DNA of 53,576 nt, from positions 1,520,488-1,574,063 of the forward strand of contig BFEA01000360.1 in the NCBI GenBank assembly GCA_003427395.1, read 5' to 3'. The translations under genes were made by a program, and so were the position numbers. The notes under the pieces were generated by a model, which did not search any database, had not been told where the DNA came from, and saw only the letters and a list, made by a program, of their open reading frames with translations. Shown in pieces: positions 19,870 to 30,959 of this stretch (position 1 is its first letter; each line of letters starts with the position of its first letter). The DNA is from Chara braunii. Its lineage: Eukaryota; Streptophyta; Charophyceae; Charales; Characeae.

Positions 19870-22837
19870 AAGAGGTGTACCTTTGGAACCTGTTTGTCTT
19901 CTATTTATCGATCAGGCTCTGTTTCCCCTCTTAGCTATAAGTTTTCCAATCTTTCAAACTCCTCGTTCTTCTTTCTTCGGGATATTGAGTATAATGTTTT
20001 CTTTAGACTCGTGGTGATTGGTCTCATCCTTCGGGATCAGATTCCTTGGGCTTGGAAATTTAACGATTATGTGTTGAGACTGCTTAATGATGGGTTTGAT
20101 TTAGAAGCTTGCGCTGGACATCTTGTTTACGTTATGATATCACCATGGTCTAAGCACTATTATATTGGCTCTACTACTCGATCACTTCCCACTCGTTGGA
20201 CAGAGCATGTGTATTGCGCATCTAATCTGAGAGTGATTGAGCAAAGTAAACGCAATCATCGTTTATATTGTTGGTTGAGGAGATGCCAGGTAGGGCAATA
20301 TGTCGTTGTTCCCCTATTTCGTTCTGGTACAGAGGAAGTTCGTAGTTTGGAAAAGTTTTCGGTAGGTCGGTTTTGTCCACATCTGAACTGTCGAGATAGG
20401 AAACAAAAGATGTAAGCGTCGGAGATTAGGGAAGAAGGAACGGCTCAGAAGGAAGCGCAATACTGGAGTTCCAACCCAAGTCTCCCTTCCTCTCACTCAT
20501 GTAATCTTTCATTCGACTCTTGGCAAAGTCTCTTTGAGTCTTTCTGCTATCTTGGAATCCTGTGTTGAACAAAAGGTTTCGTCTGTACGAATTGACTGTG
20601 CTAGCGGCCTAACGTTTACTGATAATTGGAAATTGACTAAGCTTGTGTTCGGGTCTTCTCTGATTTGTTGTTCGGGTAATTACGAGTTGCTAAAAGAAAG
20701 CTAAACATATGTTCCTGTCGGGGAAGTTCTTGCGTATTGTGAATGTGGTGCCTTTTCTTGCTCGCTGCGAGATTTTGAAACCAACGTTGGCCGGGTATCT
20801 AGCTAATCCGAATTCTAGGAAGCAACTCATGAGCCTGGACTTCGCTCTTCTGATACAAGCTTACTCTGCCGTTCGGTGTTTTTCCGAAACGAGATCCAGA
20901 TATGTTTTACGTGTTATTCTGTCGGGGGTTATTAAGCGACGATATGTCATCAATATTCGACGTCGGTTGGTGATTTTGATTACCTTCAATAATGGAATCA
21001 GTAAACCTGGGACTCGTTCGCTTTGCTGTGATTTGGTGATGAGGTCGGAGGCTGATATGGGTTGGAAACTTATGACAGTACGACGTATGCGTATTGTGTG
21101 GTTGAAGAAGCCGCTCGAGCGGTTCAGAATGTGTGTAAATGCTCGTCCTTAACTGAGGTGTTTCCCCTTATTGATGACCATGTTAGCTTTCGTTTGAATG
21201 ATTGGGAACTCGCCCCGACTTGGTTGCACAATAATCAGAATGTGGTTTCTCCAAACTGTCCTGATGTTGTCGGCAGACTAAGATATCAGATTTTATCTTA
21301 TTTTTTCACTCTTGACTTTGATGTGCCTCCTCTGAAACGTTCCTCCGTGGCTTCTTGTTGCTCCAACTCGGAGTTACGATTTGGTGACTGTTCTGAGTTG
21401 ACTGTCACCTTTTGGGCTTAAGAGGTTGGAAGGATTGGTGCGGGTGGCAATCGACTACAATCCTGGTGACACGTATGTGTGTTGTCCGTTGCTTTACCAG
21501 GAGGGTATGAATATCCTCTTTCATTGTAATCTAGGATTTTGAACCACCGATTTTGACGAGTCTGCACTTTTGAAGCAGGCTAAGAAGTCTTACGAATTGA
21601 ATGGATTGTAGAAGGTGGGAAAATGGGAGAGTAAGGGAGAGATTGGGAAATCTTATGTGATATTGAAACACAAAGATGTGTTTCGGTGGTGACCCATCTG
21701 CCCATCTTTCAGCGAATGTGGAGTAAGAGGTTGTTGCAAAATTTCTCGTTCAGTGAATGCGATGATCTTGAATTTGCCTAAATCTTCCCACTTCAATTTG
21801 AAAAGCTTTGATTTGCTGGTTGATTCGCTTAATTTGGTTAAGAAAGGATTGGGGGAAGGGGATGCCCTGCTCACGGCGGCATATGATATGAAAGAAATGT
21901 TTTGTAATTTGCCTAAGATTCAATTTTGAATGCGTTAGACTGAGTGATTGATTACTAGGAGGGTAAGGAAGCCAAAGGTGTCTTGTTGAAGAAACGGGGC
22001 AAAGATGCTAAGATGTTGAAAGGCAAGCGGCAGGAGGGATGGGATGTCATCGAATTTGATGACATTCGTAACTTTGTGAGATTTGATTTGGCCCATACTT
22101 TTCTTCGGGCGAATGGGGTGATTCTTCGACAAACTGTCGGGATTTCTATGGGTAAACCCTCCAGTCCTGTTGTAGCGTGTTTGCTCTGTGTCTACTCTGA
22201 ATTCTCGTTTCTGAACTCTCTAGGGGCAAAACGACATCTGATTTAAGGTATTCATCTTATTGATGACGTCTTAATTTTCATCAAATACCGCATGGGGAAT
22301 GAAATTTCTCTTCGAAGCGCAAAAAGAATTTTGGGCATGTTTGCTGAATGCTATGATCCTAAACTTAGTTTGGAGCGTACTAGCTGCACTGATACTTGAG
22401 ACTTTCTCGGGTGTGTTTTGAGGAAATGTCGTTGGTCAATTGGTGTTCGATATGCAGCAGTGCACAAAAACCAGCGAACTGTTTTGAGCAAAGGGCTATG
22501 TTTTCAGAGCTTGCAGGATAATTGTTCCTACGTAAGTAAGAAACAGAAGATGGTTGTTGTGGGGTCCTTCTTTCATCGTGTTCGACGGTTTACGAGTATG
22601 CCTATGACTGAGGTGTTTTTTCTCTTCACGTTGAAGGTTGAATTGAGGCTTCAGGGGTTCCCCGATGAAATCTTTGACAAATCATTGAGTAACTTCTCAA
22701 TGAAGTTTGGAGATTTGTGGAATTGTTGGGTTGAGTGTCTGACAAACTGGGATAAAATTTGCTCTGGAACGCGGATTTTGTCCCAGGACGGCCCTTTTTG
22801 GGAAGGGGCCACTAGTTTTAATTTTCACAGCTCTTAG
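19870..22837 (+). pseudogene. Unit 1 ORF2: GIY-YIG endonuclease followed by Penelope-type reverse transcriptase
   Basis: The endonuclease (to 20415) shows VYVMISPWSKHYYIGSTTR: VYV takes the place of GIY and YIG follows. Then come the conserved Arg (LPTRW), Glu (EEVRSLEKF) and Asn (CPHLN). A Cys- and Arg-rich linker with frame changes (20416-21650) has no named domain. The RT shows motif A (AAYDMKEMFCNLP, near 21877), motif B (RQTVGISMGKPSSP, near 22130) and motif C (LIDDV, 22256-22270), then a thumb with FLGCVLR and an end near FNFHSS. This is the only copy with both Asp residues of motif C. Several stops and frameshifts inactivate it. The nuclease would nick target DNA and the RT would copy RNA there. 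Confidence 0.85.
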
Positions 22838-23656
22838 GATGTTATAGGTTCCGGGGATCGATCTCTGGACTTCAGCCGATTGTTTCGGCCCAGGATGATG
22901 ATATATGTGGAGGGATTGGATTTGAACATTGGCCTGTTCAATTTACTATTTTGGCTTGTGGGCCCAACGGACGTGCTGGGCCTTGTGCTATGAGTTGTTA
23001 TGAGAAATGTGGGGCATCTGGCCTCGAACCGGTGACGTAGACTTTCGGACAAGACTCTTTGTAGCTGGTTTTTTGTGATTGGTAGCAGGACTCTTTGGGC
23101 AAGGACCTAAGGAGACTTGAGTTGTGGACCTGTGAGTTAGTTGTTGGTAGATACCTCCTTCGGTGACTTCGGCTGGACCTAGTGACTTCGGGTGCTGTCT
23201 TCTAATATATATCATCCTTTTGGCACATCGTTTAGCACTCGACTCGTGACGACCTCTGATGATTCCGGAAACGTCTCTCGATGAAACGCGTAGGGTCTGG
23301 GCGGAGTGTTGACCCTGTATTGTTCAATACGGACATGACATCCATTTTCGGGTTCAACTTGTTGGCGGGTTTGACTTTTATATTTTATGAAGCCATCTGT
23401 CACGTTCGGGAAACATCGATGTGTCAATCTCTTCCTCTTCTTCCTCCACTTCTTACCTTTTCTCTTCTTCCCTTCTTTCTTTGCATGGATGTCCCTTTTT
23501 TTTCACTCCTGATGGTCGTCATGTTTGAGTATGTAGGCCAATTGGTCGTGTCTATTGATGTTGACGATTTTTGGTTTAGGGTTTGGGTTGCATGCCGCTG
23601 TGGATTGCTCTTGTGATTATTTGTGGCTAACAGATGTATGCGAGTTCTCTCAACAT
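22798..23656 (+). repeat. Pseudo-LTR 2
   Basis: Runs from GGGAAGGGGCCACTAG to TCTCAACAT. It overlaps the end of the RT frame of unit 1: the RT stop TAG lies in TTAGGATGTT. Contains hammerhead 2. Confidence 0.75.
23251..23297 (+). ncRNA. Hammerhead ribozyme 2 (decayed)
   Basis: Stem I is GACCT with GGGTC, kept by a U-G wobble. CTGATGA and GAAAC are intact and stem III is ACGCGT. Stem II has lost pairing: TCCGGA now faces CTCTCGA. Confidence 0.6.
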
Positions 23657-23805
23657 CATCCTGACTATTTGGAACCACCGTAGCAATAATACTACGTGTG
23701 TGTGACTCGTTGAATTAGTCACTTATTTTCGTTTGTTCGTGCTTCCTATGCTGTTTTTGGCTGCACTTTCTACGTTGTGTTGCTGCTTTGTTGACAACAT
23801 CGGTG

Positions 23806-25222
23806 ATGGTTGGGAATCCGAATAGGGATGGTTGTTTCCAATGTGGCTTAATGAATCACTGGGTTCGAGAATGCCCCCATCGTGGCCCAAGCTCTCGCCC
23901 ACCTGCCACGGGCGCCAACGCTGTTCCGACTGGGCCTCCGATTTTGGCGCTGCCTGCTCCGGGCCCCTCTACTACGGGTTCGGCTTCTAATAACGTTGCC
24001 TCCTCCTCTTCCCATGATCCGTCCTCTTCTAACTGTAGAGCTGGTAATACTGTGGGGGCTGGCAATGGTTACCAGGCTCGTCCTAACTGGTGGGCATGTA
24101 ATTAGGAAAGGCTCGATAAGGTCTATGGTAAATACGTGGAAAATATTGAATGGGAAGCCAAGAAGAAGGAGGAGGAAGCTAGAGAGAAGGCCAAAAGAGA
24201 AAAGGAGGAGAAATTGGCAGCATGGTAAATGAAGCATGAGAAGTTTGAGGTGGCAATGGGTGAGCGATTAGAGAACAGGTTGGAGGCGTTAGGTATTGGC
24301 AAAGGGAAATCAGTGGAAGTGGTCAGCGGGGACTCTGCTATAGAGGAGGCCGCTAGACTACGAAAGGAGAATGAAGACTTGAAGCGCAAGTTGAGTGAAG
24401 CACTGTACCCTGTTGGTGATGACCGAGTTATGCACTTGCAGAACGAAATCGTGGAGCTGTGTCGCAAGGTTGGCGAGAAGCAGGTCAATGAGGATGTGAT
24501 TGCTGCTTTGAAGACCGAGATTTGCGAGCTTAAGAAATCAGCCTTTATCAAGACCAATTTCAAACAAGAAATTGCGGGGTTAAGGAAGAAAGTGAATCTT
24601 CTGCGGGATCAAAATGAGCGTGCTGTTCTGAAAATTGGGCAATGGAAGGAACAAGCCCTTCGTCCGGGCAACAAGGGGGACAGTGTGGTGTTGCAGACAC
24701 CGGATGTTTCCAATCAAGGTTCACCTAAACCACAATGGACGGATAATGTAAGGGAGGAAGATCAATGGAAAGCTTGGTATAGGAATCTTCAGAGCCTGCA
24801 TCGGCTGGCCAACATTGAAGCCGAGGCGCTCAAGGAAAAGCGGGCTGAAGCAAGAGCTCGTCGAATGGAGGCAGAAAATCAGGTCAGGGTTTGGAGGAGA
24901 AGATGGTACAACTGATGGTTAGTGGGGAGGAAGGTAATGGGAACGGGGGTACGAATCGTGCCGAATTTGTTGTGGAACAAAAGCGCAATTGTGAATGCTT
25001 CGGAGGATCGGTCTGGAACTGCTTTGCAAGGAGGAAGGGGTGAAACTTGGGAAGATTGAAGAAACTATCTGCGAACTTGTTGAAGCTCGGGCTCGTAAAG
25101 CCTTTGGTGATATTGCGGGCCCTTCCTCGAAACGACCTTGACAAGTGCAGGAGGTTAGTGACGATGCTTCGAAGAGCACTGGAAGTGTCGAGGATGAAGT
25201 GGAGAAATTGGAGGAGTTATAG
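23806..25222 (+). pseudogene. Unit 2 ORF1: CCHC zinc-knuckle and coiled-coil protein
   Basis: From ATG 23806 (MVGNPNRDGCFQCG) the knuckle is intact. A TAG near 24103 interrupts CN/ERLDKVYGKY where unit 1 has CAG, and a TAA lies near 24226. From 24229 the coiled-coil part is open for 228 codons to 24915. No assembly gap is present: about 50 bases join GGTAATGGGAA and AATGCTTCGGAGG. The frame again ends EEL-TAG at 25220-25222. Confidence 0.8.
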
Positions 25223-25269
25223 GGGGCTTTCCCGGGCGCGTCCTCTCTCTGGTCTTAAGCAGACGAGTG

Positions 25270-28200
25270 CCGAAGGAAGAGGTGTGCCTTTGGAACTTGT
25301 TTGTCTTCTATTTATCGATCGGACTCTGTTTCCCCTCTTAGCTATAAGTTTTCGAATCTTTCAGACTCTTCGTCCTTCTTTCTTCGGGATATTGAGTATA
25401 ATGCTTTCTTTAGACTCGTGGTGATTGGTCTCATCCTTCGGGATCAGATTCCTTAGGCTTGGAAATTTAAAGATTATGTGTTGAGACTGCTTATTGATGG
25501 GTTTGATTTGGAAACTTGCGCAGGACCTCTTGTTTACGTTCTAATATCACCATGGTCTAAACACTATTATATTGGCTCTACCACTCAATCACTTCCCCCA
25601 CTCGCTGGACAGAGCATGTGTATTGGGCATCTAATCTGAGAGTGATTGAGCAAAGTAAACGCAATCATCATTTATATTGTTGGCTGAGGAGATGCCAGGT
25701 AGGGCAATATGTCATTGTTCCCCTATTTCGTTTTGGTATAGAGGAAGTTCGTAGTTTGGAAAAGTTTTCGATCGGTTGGTTTTGTCCGCATCTGAACCGT
25801 CGAGATAGGAAACAGAGATGTAAGCGTCGGAGATCAGGGAATAAGGAACGGCTTAGAAGGAAGCGCAATACTGGAGTTCCAACCCAAGCCTCCCTTCCTC
25901 TCACTCATCAAATCTTTCATTCGACTATTGACATAGTCTCTTTGAGTCTTTCTGCTATCTTGGAATCCTGCGTTGAACAAAAGGTTTCGTCTGTACGAAT
26001 TGACTGTGCTAGTGGCCTAAAGTTTACTGATAATTGAAAATTGACTAAGCTTCGGTTCGGGTCTTCTCTGATTTGTTGTTCGGGTAATTACGAGTTGCTA
26101 AAAGAAAGCTAAACATATGTTCATGTCGGGGAAGTTCTTGCGTATTGTGAATGTGGTGCCTTTTCTTGCTCGCTGCGAGATTTTGAAACCAACGTTGGCC
26201 GGGTATCTAGCTAATTCGAATTCTAGGAAGGAACTCATGAACCTGGACTTCGCTCTTCTGATACAAGCTTACTCTGTCGTCCGGTGTTTTTCCGAAAAGA
26301 GATCCAGATATTTTTTACGTGTTATTCAGTCGGGGGTTATTAAGCGACGATATGTCATCAATATTCGATGTCGGTTCGTGATTTAGATTACCTTCAATGA
26401 TGGAATTAGTAAGCCTGAGATTCGTTCGCTTTGCTCTGATTCGGTGATGAGGTCGGAGGTTGATATGGGCTGGAAACTTATGACGGTATGACGTATGCGT
26501 ATTATGTGGTTGAAGAATAAAAGTGTGGAGGATCTCATCTTTAAGTTAAAGAAGCCGCTCGTGCGGTTCAGAATGTGTGTAACTGCTCGTCCTTAACAGA
26601 GGTGTTCCCCTTATTGATGGCCATGTTAGCTTTCGTTTGAATGATCGGGAACTCGCCCCGACTTGGTTGCACAATAATAAGAATGTGGTTTCTCCAGACT
26701 GTCCTGATGTTGTCGACAGACTAAGGTATCAGATTTTATCTTAATTTTCCACTCTTGACTTTGATGTGCCTCCTCTGAAACGTTCCTCCGTGGCTTTTAG
26801 TTGCTCCAACTCAGAGGTACGATTTGGTGATTGTTCTGAGTTGACTGCTACCTCTTGGGCTAAGAGGTTGGAAGGATTGGTGCGGGTGCCAATCGACTAC
26901 AATCCTATTGACATGTATGTGTGTTGTCCGTTCCTTTACCAGGAGGGTATGAATATCCTCTTTCATTGTAATCTAGGATTTTGAACCATCGATCTTGATG
27001 AGCCTGCACTTTTGGAGAAGGCTAAGAAGTCTTACGAATTGAATGGATTGGAGAAGGTGAAAAAATGAGAGAGTAAGGGAGAGATTGACAAATCTTATGT
27101 GATTCTGAAACACAAAGATGTGTTTCGGTGGCGACCCATCTGCCCATCTTTCAGCGAATGTGGAGTAAGAGGTTGTTGCCAAATTTCTCATTCAGTGAAT
27201 GCGATGATCTGGAATTTGCCTAAATCTTCCCACTTCAATTTGAAAAGCTTTGATTTGCTGGTTGATTTGCTTAATTTGGTTAACAAAGGATTGGGGGAAG
27301 GGGATGCACTGCTCACGGCGGCGTATGATATGAAAGAAATGTTTTGTAATTTGCCTAAGATTCAATTTTGAATGTGTTAGACTGAGTGATTGATTACTAG
27401 GAGGGTAAGGAAGCAAAAGGTATCTTGTTGAAGAAACGGGGCAAGGATGCTAAGATGTTGAAAGGCAAGCGGCAGGAGGGATGGGATATCATCGAATTTG
27501 ATGACATTCGTAACTTTGTGAGATTTGATTTGGCCCATACTTTTATTCGGGCAAATGGGGGGATTCTTCGACAAACTATCGGGATTCATATGGGTAAACC
27601 CTCCAGTCCTGCTGTGGCGTGTTTGCTCTATGTCTACTATGAATTCTCGTTTCAGAACTCTCTCAGGGCAGAACGGCCTCTAATTAAAGGTATTCCTCTT
27701 ATTGATGAGGTCTCTGTTTTCATGAAATACCGCATGGAGTACGAAATTTCTCTTCGGAACGCAGAAAGAATTTTGGGCATGTTTGCCGAATGCTGTGATC
27801 CTAAACTTAGTTAAGAGCGTACTAGCTGCACTGATACTTTGGACTTTCTTGGGTGTGTTTTGAGGAGCTTCCATTGGCCAATTGGTGTTCGATGTGCAGG
27901 AGTACATAAAAACCAACGAACTGTTTTGAGCAAAGGGCTATGTTTTCAGAGCTTGCAGGATAATTGTTCCTACGTGAGTAAGAAACAAAAAATGGTTGTT
28001 GTGGGGTTGTTCTTTCATCGTGTTCGACAGTTTACGAGTATGTATGCGACTAAGGTGTTTTTTCTCTTCACCTTGAAGGTTGAATTGAGGCTTCAGGGGT
28101 TCCCCGATGAAATCTTTGACAAATCATTGAGTAAATTCTCTGTGAAGTTTGAAGATTTGTGGAATTGTTTGGTTGAGTGTATGACTGGCTGGGATAAAAT

Positions 28201-28279
28201 TTGCTCTGGAACGCGGTTTTTGGTCCACGACGACCCTTTTTGGGAAGGGGGCACTAGTTTCGGTTTTCACAACTCTTAG
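25270..28279 (+). pseudogene. Unit 2 ORF2: GIY-YIG endonuclease and reverse transcriptase
   Basis: Same order as unit 1. An extra C in CTTCCCCCACTCGC (about 25589) shifts the frame inside the nuclease, and 25618-26037 holds its second half. RT motif A lies in 27300-27360, motif B (RQTIGIHMGKPSSP) near 27570-27615, and motif C reads LIDEV, with GAG at 27707-27709 in place of the second catalytic Asp codon. The thumb (27839-28279) is open to GFHNS and the stop. TAA in CTTAGTTAAGAG (near 27812) is private to this unit. Confidence 0.83.
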
Positions 28280-28692
28280 GATGTTATAGGTTCTGAGGAT
28301 CGATCTCTGGACTTCAGCCGATGGTTTTGGATTAGGATGATGATATTTGTTGAGGGATTGGATTTGAACATTGGTCTGTTCAATTTACTATTTTGGCTTG
28401 TGGGCCCAACGGACGTGCTAGGCCTCGTGTTATAAGTTGTTATGAGAAATGCGGGGCATCTGGCCTCGAACCGGTGACGTAGACTTTCGAACAAGACTCT
28501 TTGTAGCTGGTTTTTAGTTATTGGTAGCGGGACTCTTTGGGCAAGGACCTGAGGAGACTTGAGTTGTGGATCTGTGAGTTAGTTGTTGTTAGACACCTCC
28601 TTCGGTGACTTTGGCTGGACCTAGTGACTTCGGGTGTTGTCTTCTAATATATATTGTCCTTTTGGCACATCGTTTGGCATTCCACTCGTGAC

Positions 28693-28739
28693 AACCCCTG
28701 ATGATTCCGGAACCGGCTCCGGATGAAACGCGTAGGGTC
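28693..28739 (+). ncRNA. Hammerhead ribozyme 3
   Basis: The core CTGATGA, stem II (TCCGGA, loop ACCGGC, TCCGGA), GAAA, stem III ACGCGT and cleavage-site A are all present. Stem I has ACCC/GGGT paired; the fifth pair is A-C because G became A. Predicted cleavage after A28734. Confidence 0.72.
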
Positions 28740-28869
28740 TGGCCGGAGTTTTGACCCTATATTGCTCGACACCGACATGACGTCCATTTTCGGGTTCAAC
28801 TTGTTGGCGGGTTTTACTTTTACATTTTATGAAGTTATTTATTCCGTTTGGGAGACATCGATATGTCAA

Positions 28870-28980
28870 TCTCTTCCTCTTCTTCCTTCCACTTCTTACC
28901 TTTTCTCTTCTTCCTTCCACTTCTTACCTTTTCTATTCTTCCTTCCACTTCTTACCTTTTCTCTTCTTCCCTTTTTTCTC
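28870..28980 (+). repeat. Pyrimidine minisatellite in pseudo-LTR 3 (period about 30 bp)
   Basis: CCACTTCTTACCTTTTCT recurs four times in a row. Other pseudo-LTRs have one copy. Confidence 0.85.
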
Positions 28981-29304
28981 TGCATGGATGTCTCTTTTCT
29001 TTCACTTCTGATGGTCGTCATGTTTGAGTATGTAGGGCAATTGGTCGGGTCTGTGGATGTTGACAATTTTTTATTTGGGGTTTGGGCTGCATGCAACTGT
29101 GGATTGCTCTTATGATTATTTGTGGCAAACGGATGTTTGCGAGTTCTCTCTACATCATCCTGACGATTTGGAACCACCGTAGCAATCATACTACGTGTGT
29201 GTGACTCATTGAATTAGTTACTTATTATTATTCGTTCGTACTTCCTATGCTTTTTTTGTTTGCACTTTCGGCGTTGTGTTGGTGCTTTGTTGACAACATC
29301 GGTG

Positions 29305-30918
29305 ATGGCTGGGAATCTGAATAGGGATGGTTGTTTCCAACGTGGCTTAATGAATCACTGGGTTCGAGAATGCCCGCATCGGGGTCCTGGCTTTCGCCCA
29401 CCTGCCACGGGCGCCAACGATGTTCCAACTGGGCCTCCGATTCTGGCGCTGCCTGCTCCGGGCCCCTCTGCTTTGGGTTTGACTTCTAATAACGCTGCCT
29501 CCTCCTCTTTCTATGGTCCATCCTCTTCTAACTTTAGAGCTGGTAATACTGTGGGGGCTGGCAATGGTTACCAGGTTCGTCCTAACTGGTGCGTGCGTAA
29601 TTAGGAAAGACTCGATAAGGTCTATGGTAAATACGTAGAAGATACTGAACGGGAAGCCAAGAAGGAGGAGGAAGCTAGAGAGAAGGCCAAAAGAGAAGAG
29701 GAGGAAAAATTGGCAGCATGGAAAATGGAGCGTGAGAAGTTTGAGGCGACAATGGGTGAGCGATTCGAGAAGAGGTTGAGGGCATTAGGTATTGGTAATG
29801 GGAAATCAGTGGAAGCGGTCAGCAATGACTCTGCTATAGAGGAGGCAGCTAGACTATGAAAGGAGAATGAAGACTTGAAGCACAAGTTGAGTGAAGCATT
29901 GTGCCCTGTTAGTGATGACCGAGTTATGTACTTGTAGAACGAAATCGTGGAGCTGCTTCGCAAGGTTGGCGAGAAGCAGGTCAATGAGGATGTGATTGCT
30001 GCCTTGAAGAACGAGATTTGTGAGCTTAAGCAGTCAGCTTTTATGAAGACCAATTTCGAACAACAAATTGCGGGGTTAAGGAAGGAAGTCAATCTTCTGC
30101 TAGATCAAAATGAGCGAGTTGTTCTTGAAGTTGGGCAATGGAAGGAACAAGCCCTTCGTCCGGGCAACAAGAGGGGCAATGCAGTGTTGCAGACACCGGA
30201 TGTTTCCAATCGAGGTTCACCTAAACCACGATGGACGGATAGTGTAAGGGAGGAAGATATATGGAAAGCTGAATCTTCAAATTCTGCATCATCTGGCAAA
30301 CATTGAAGCCGAGGCGCTCAAGGAAAAACGGGGTGCAGCGGAAGCTCGTCGAATGGAGGCAGAAAAGCAGGTCAAGGTTTTGGAGGAGAAGATGGGACAG
30401 TTGATGGTTAGTGGGGAGAAAGGTAATGGGAAGANNNNNNNNNNNNNNNNNNNNNNNNNNNNNNNNNNNNNNNNNNNNNNNNNNNNNNNNNNNNNNNNNN
30501 NNNNNNNNNNNNNNNNNNNNNNNNNNNNNNNNNNNNNNNNNNNNNNNNNNNNNNNNNNNNNNNNNNNNNNNNNNNNNNNNNNNNNNNNNNNNNNNNNNNN
30601 NNNNNNNNNNNNNNNNNNNNNNNNNNNNNNNNNNNNNNNNNNNNNNNNNNNNNNNNNNNNNNNNNNNNNNNNNNNNNNNNNNNNNNNNNAATGCTTCAGA
30701 GGATCGGTCTAGAACCGCTTTGCAAGGAGGAAGGGGTGAAACTTGGGAAGTTTGAAGAAACTATCTGCGAACTTGCTGAAGCTCGGGCTCGTAAAGCCCT
30801 TGGTGATATCGCGGGCCCTTCCTCGAAACGACCTTGTGAAGTGCAGGAGGTTAATGACGATGCTTCGAAGAGCACCGAAAGTGTCGAGGATGAAGTGGAG
30901 AAATTGGAGGAGTTATAG
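29305..30918 (+). pseudogene. Unit 3 ORF1: CCHC zinc-knuckle and coiled-coil protein
   Basis: From ATG 29305 the knuckle reads GCFQRGLMNHW, so the second Cys is Arg. The same TAG as in unit 2 lies near 29602, the same TGA as in unit 1 near 29857, and a further TAG near 29936. The coiled-coil part is otherwise as in the other units. A 255-base gap (30435-30689) lies at the same place as in unit 1. The end EEL-TAG is kept at 30916-30918. Confidence 0.8.
30435..30689. other. Assembly gap in ORF1 of unit 3 (255 N)
   Basis: Flanks are identical to those of the unit 1 gap. Confidence 0.95.
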
Positions 30919-30959
30919 GGGGCTTTTCCGGACGCGTCCTCTCTCTGGTCTTAAGCAGA

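Larger units (their letters stand above)
28242..29155 (+). repeat. Pseudo-LTR 3
   Basis: Runs from GGGAAGGGGGCACTAG to TCTCTACAT. It is longer than the others because the pyrimidine word CTTCC(T)TCCACTTCTTACC is present about four times (28877-28975) instead of once. Confidence 0.75.

Noticed and set aside
22988-23060. GGTTCGAGGCC on the minus strand of the pseudo-LTRs as a tRNA gene B box
   Set aside because: No cloverleaf could be drawn and no A box at proper distance; kept only as a curiosity.
22834-23215. Minus-strand frames conserved in all pseudo-LTRs starting M(S/F)ESLRHRFEA
   Set aside because: Composition is poor, there is no domain, and they lie antisense to a non-coding repeat. 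Conservation is expected for any frame of a tandem repeat.
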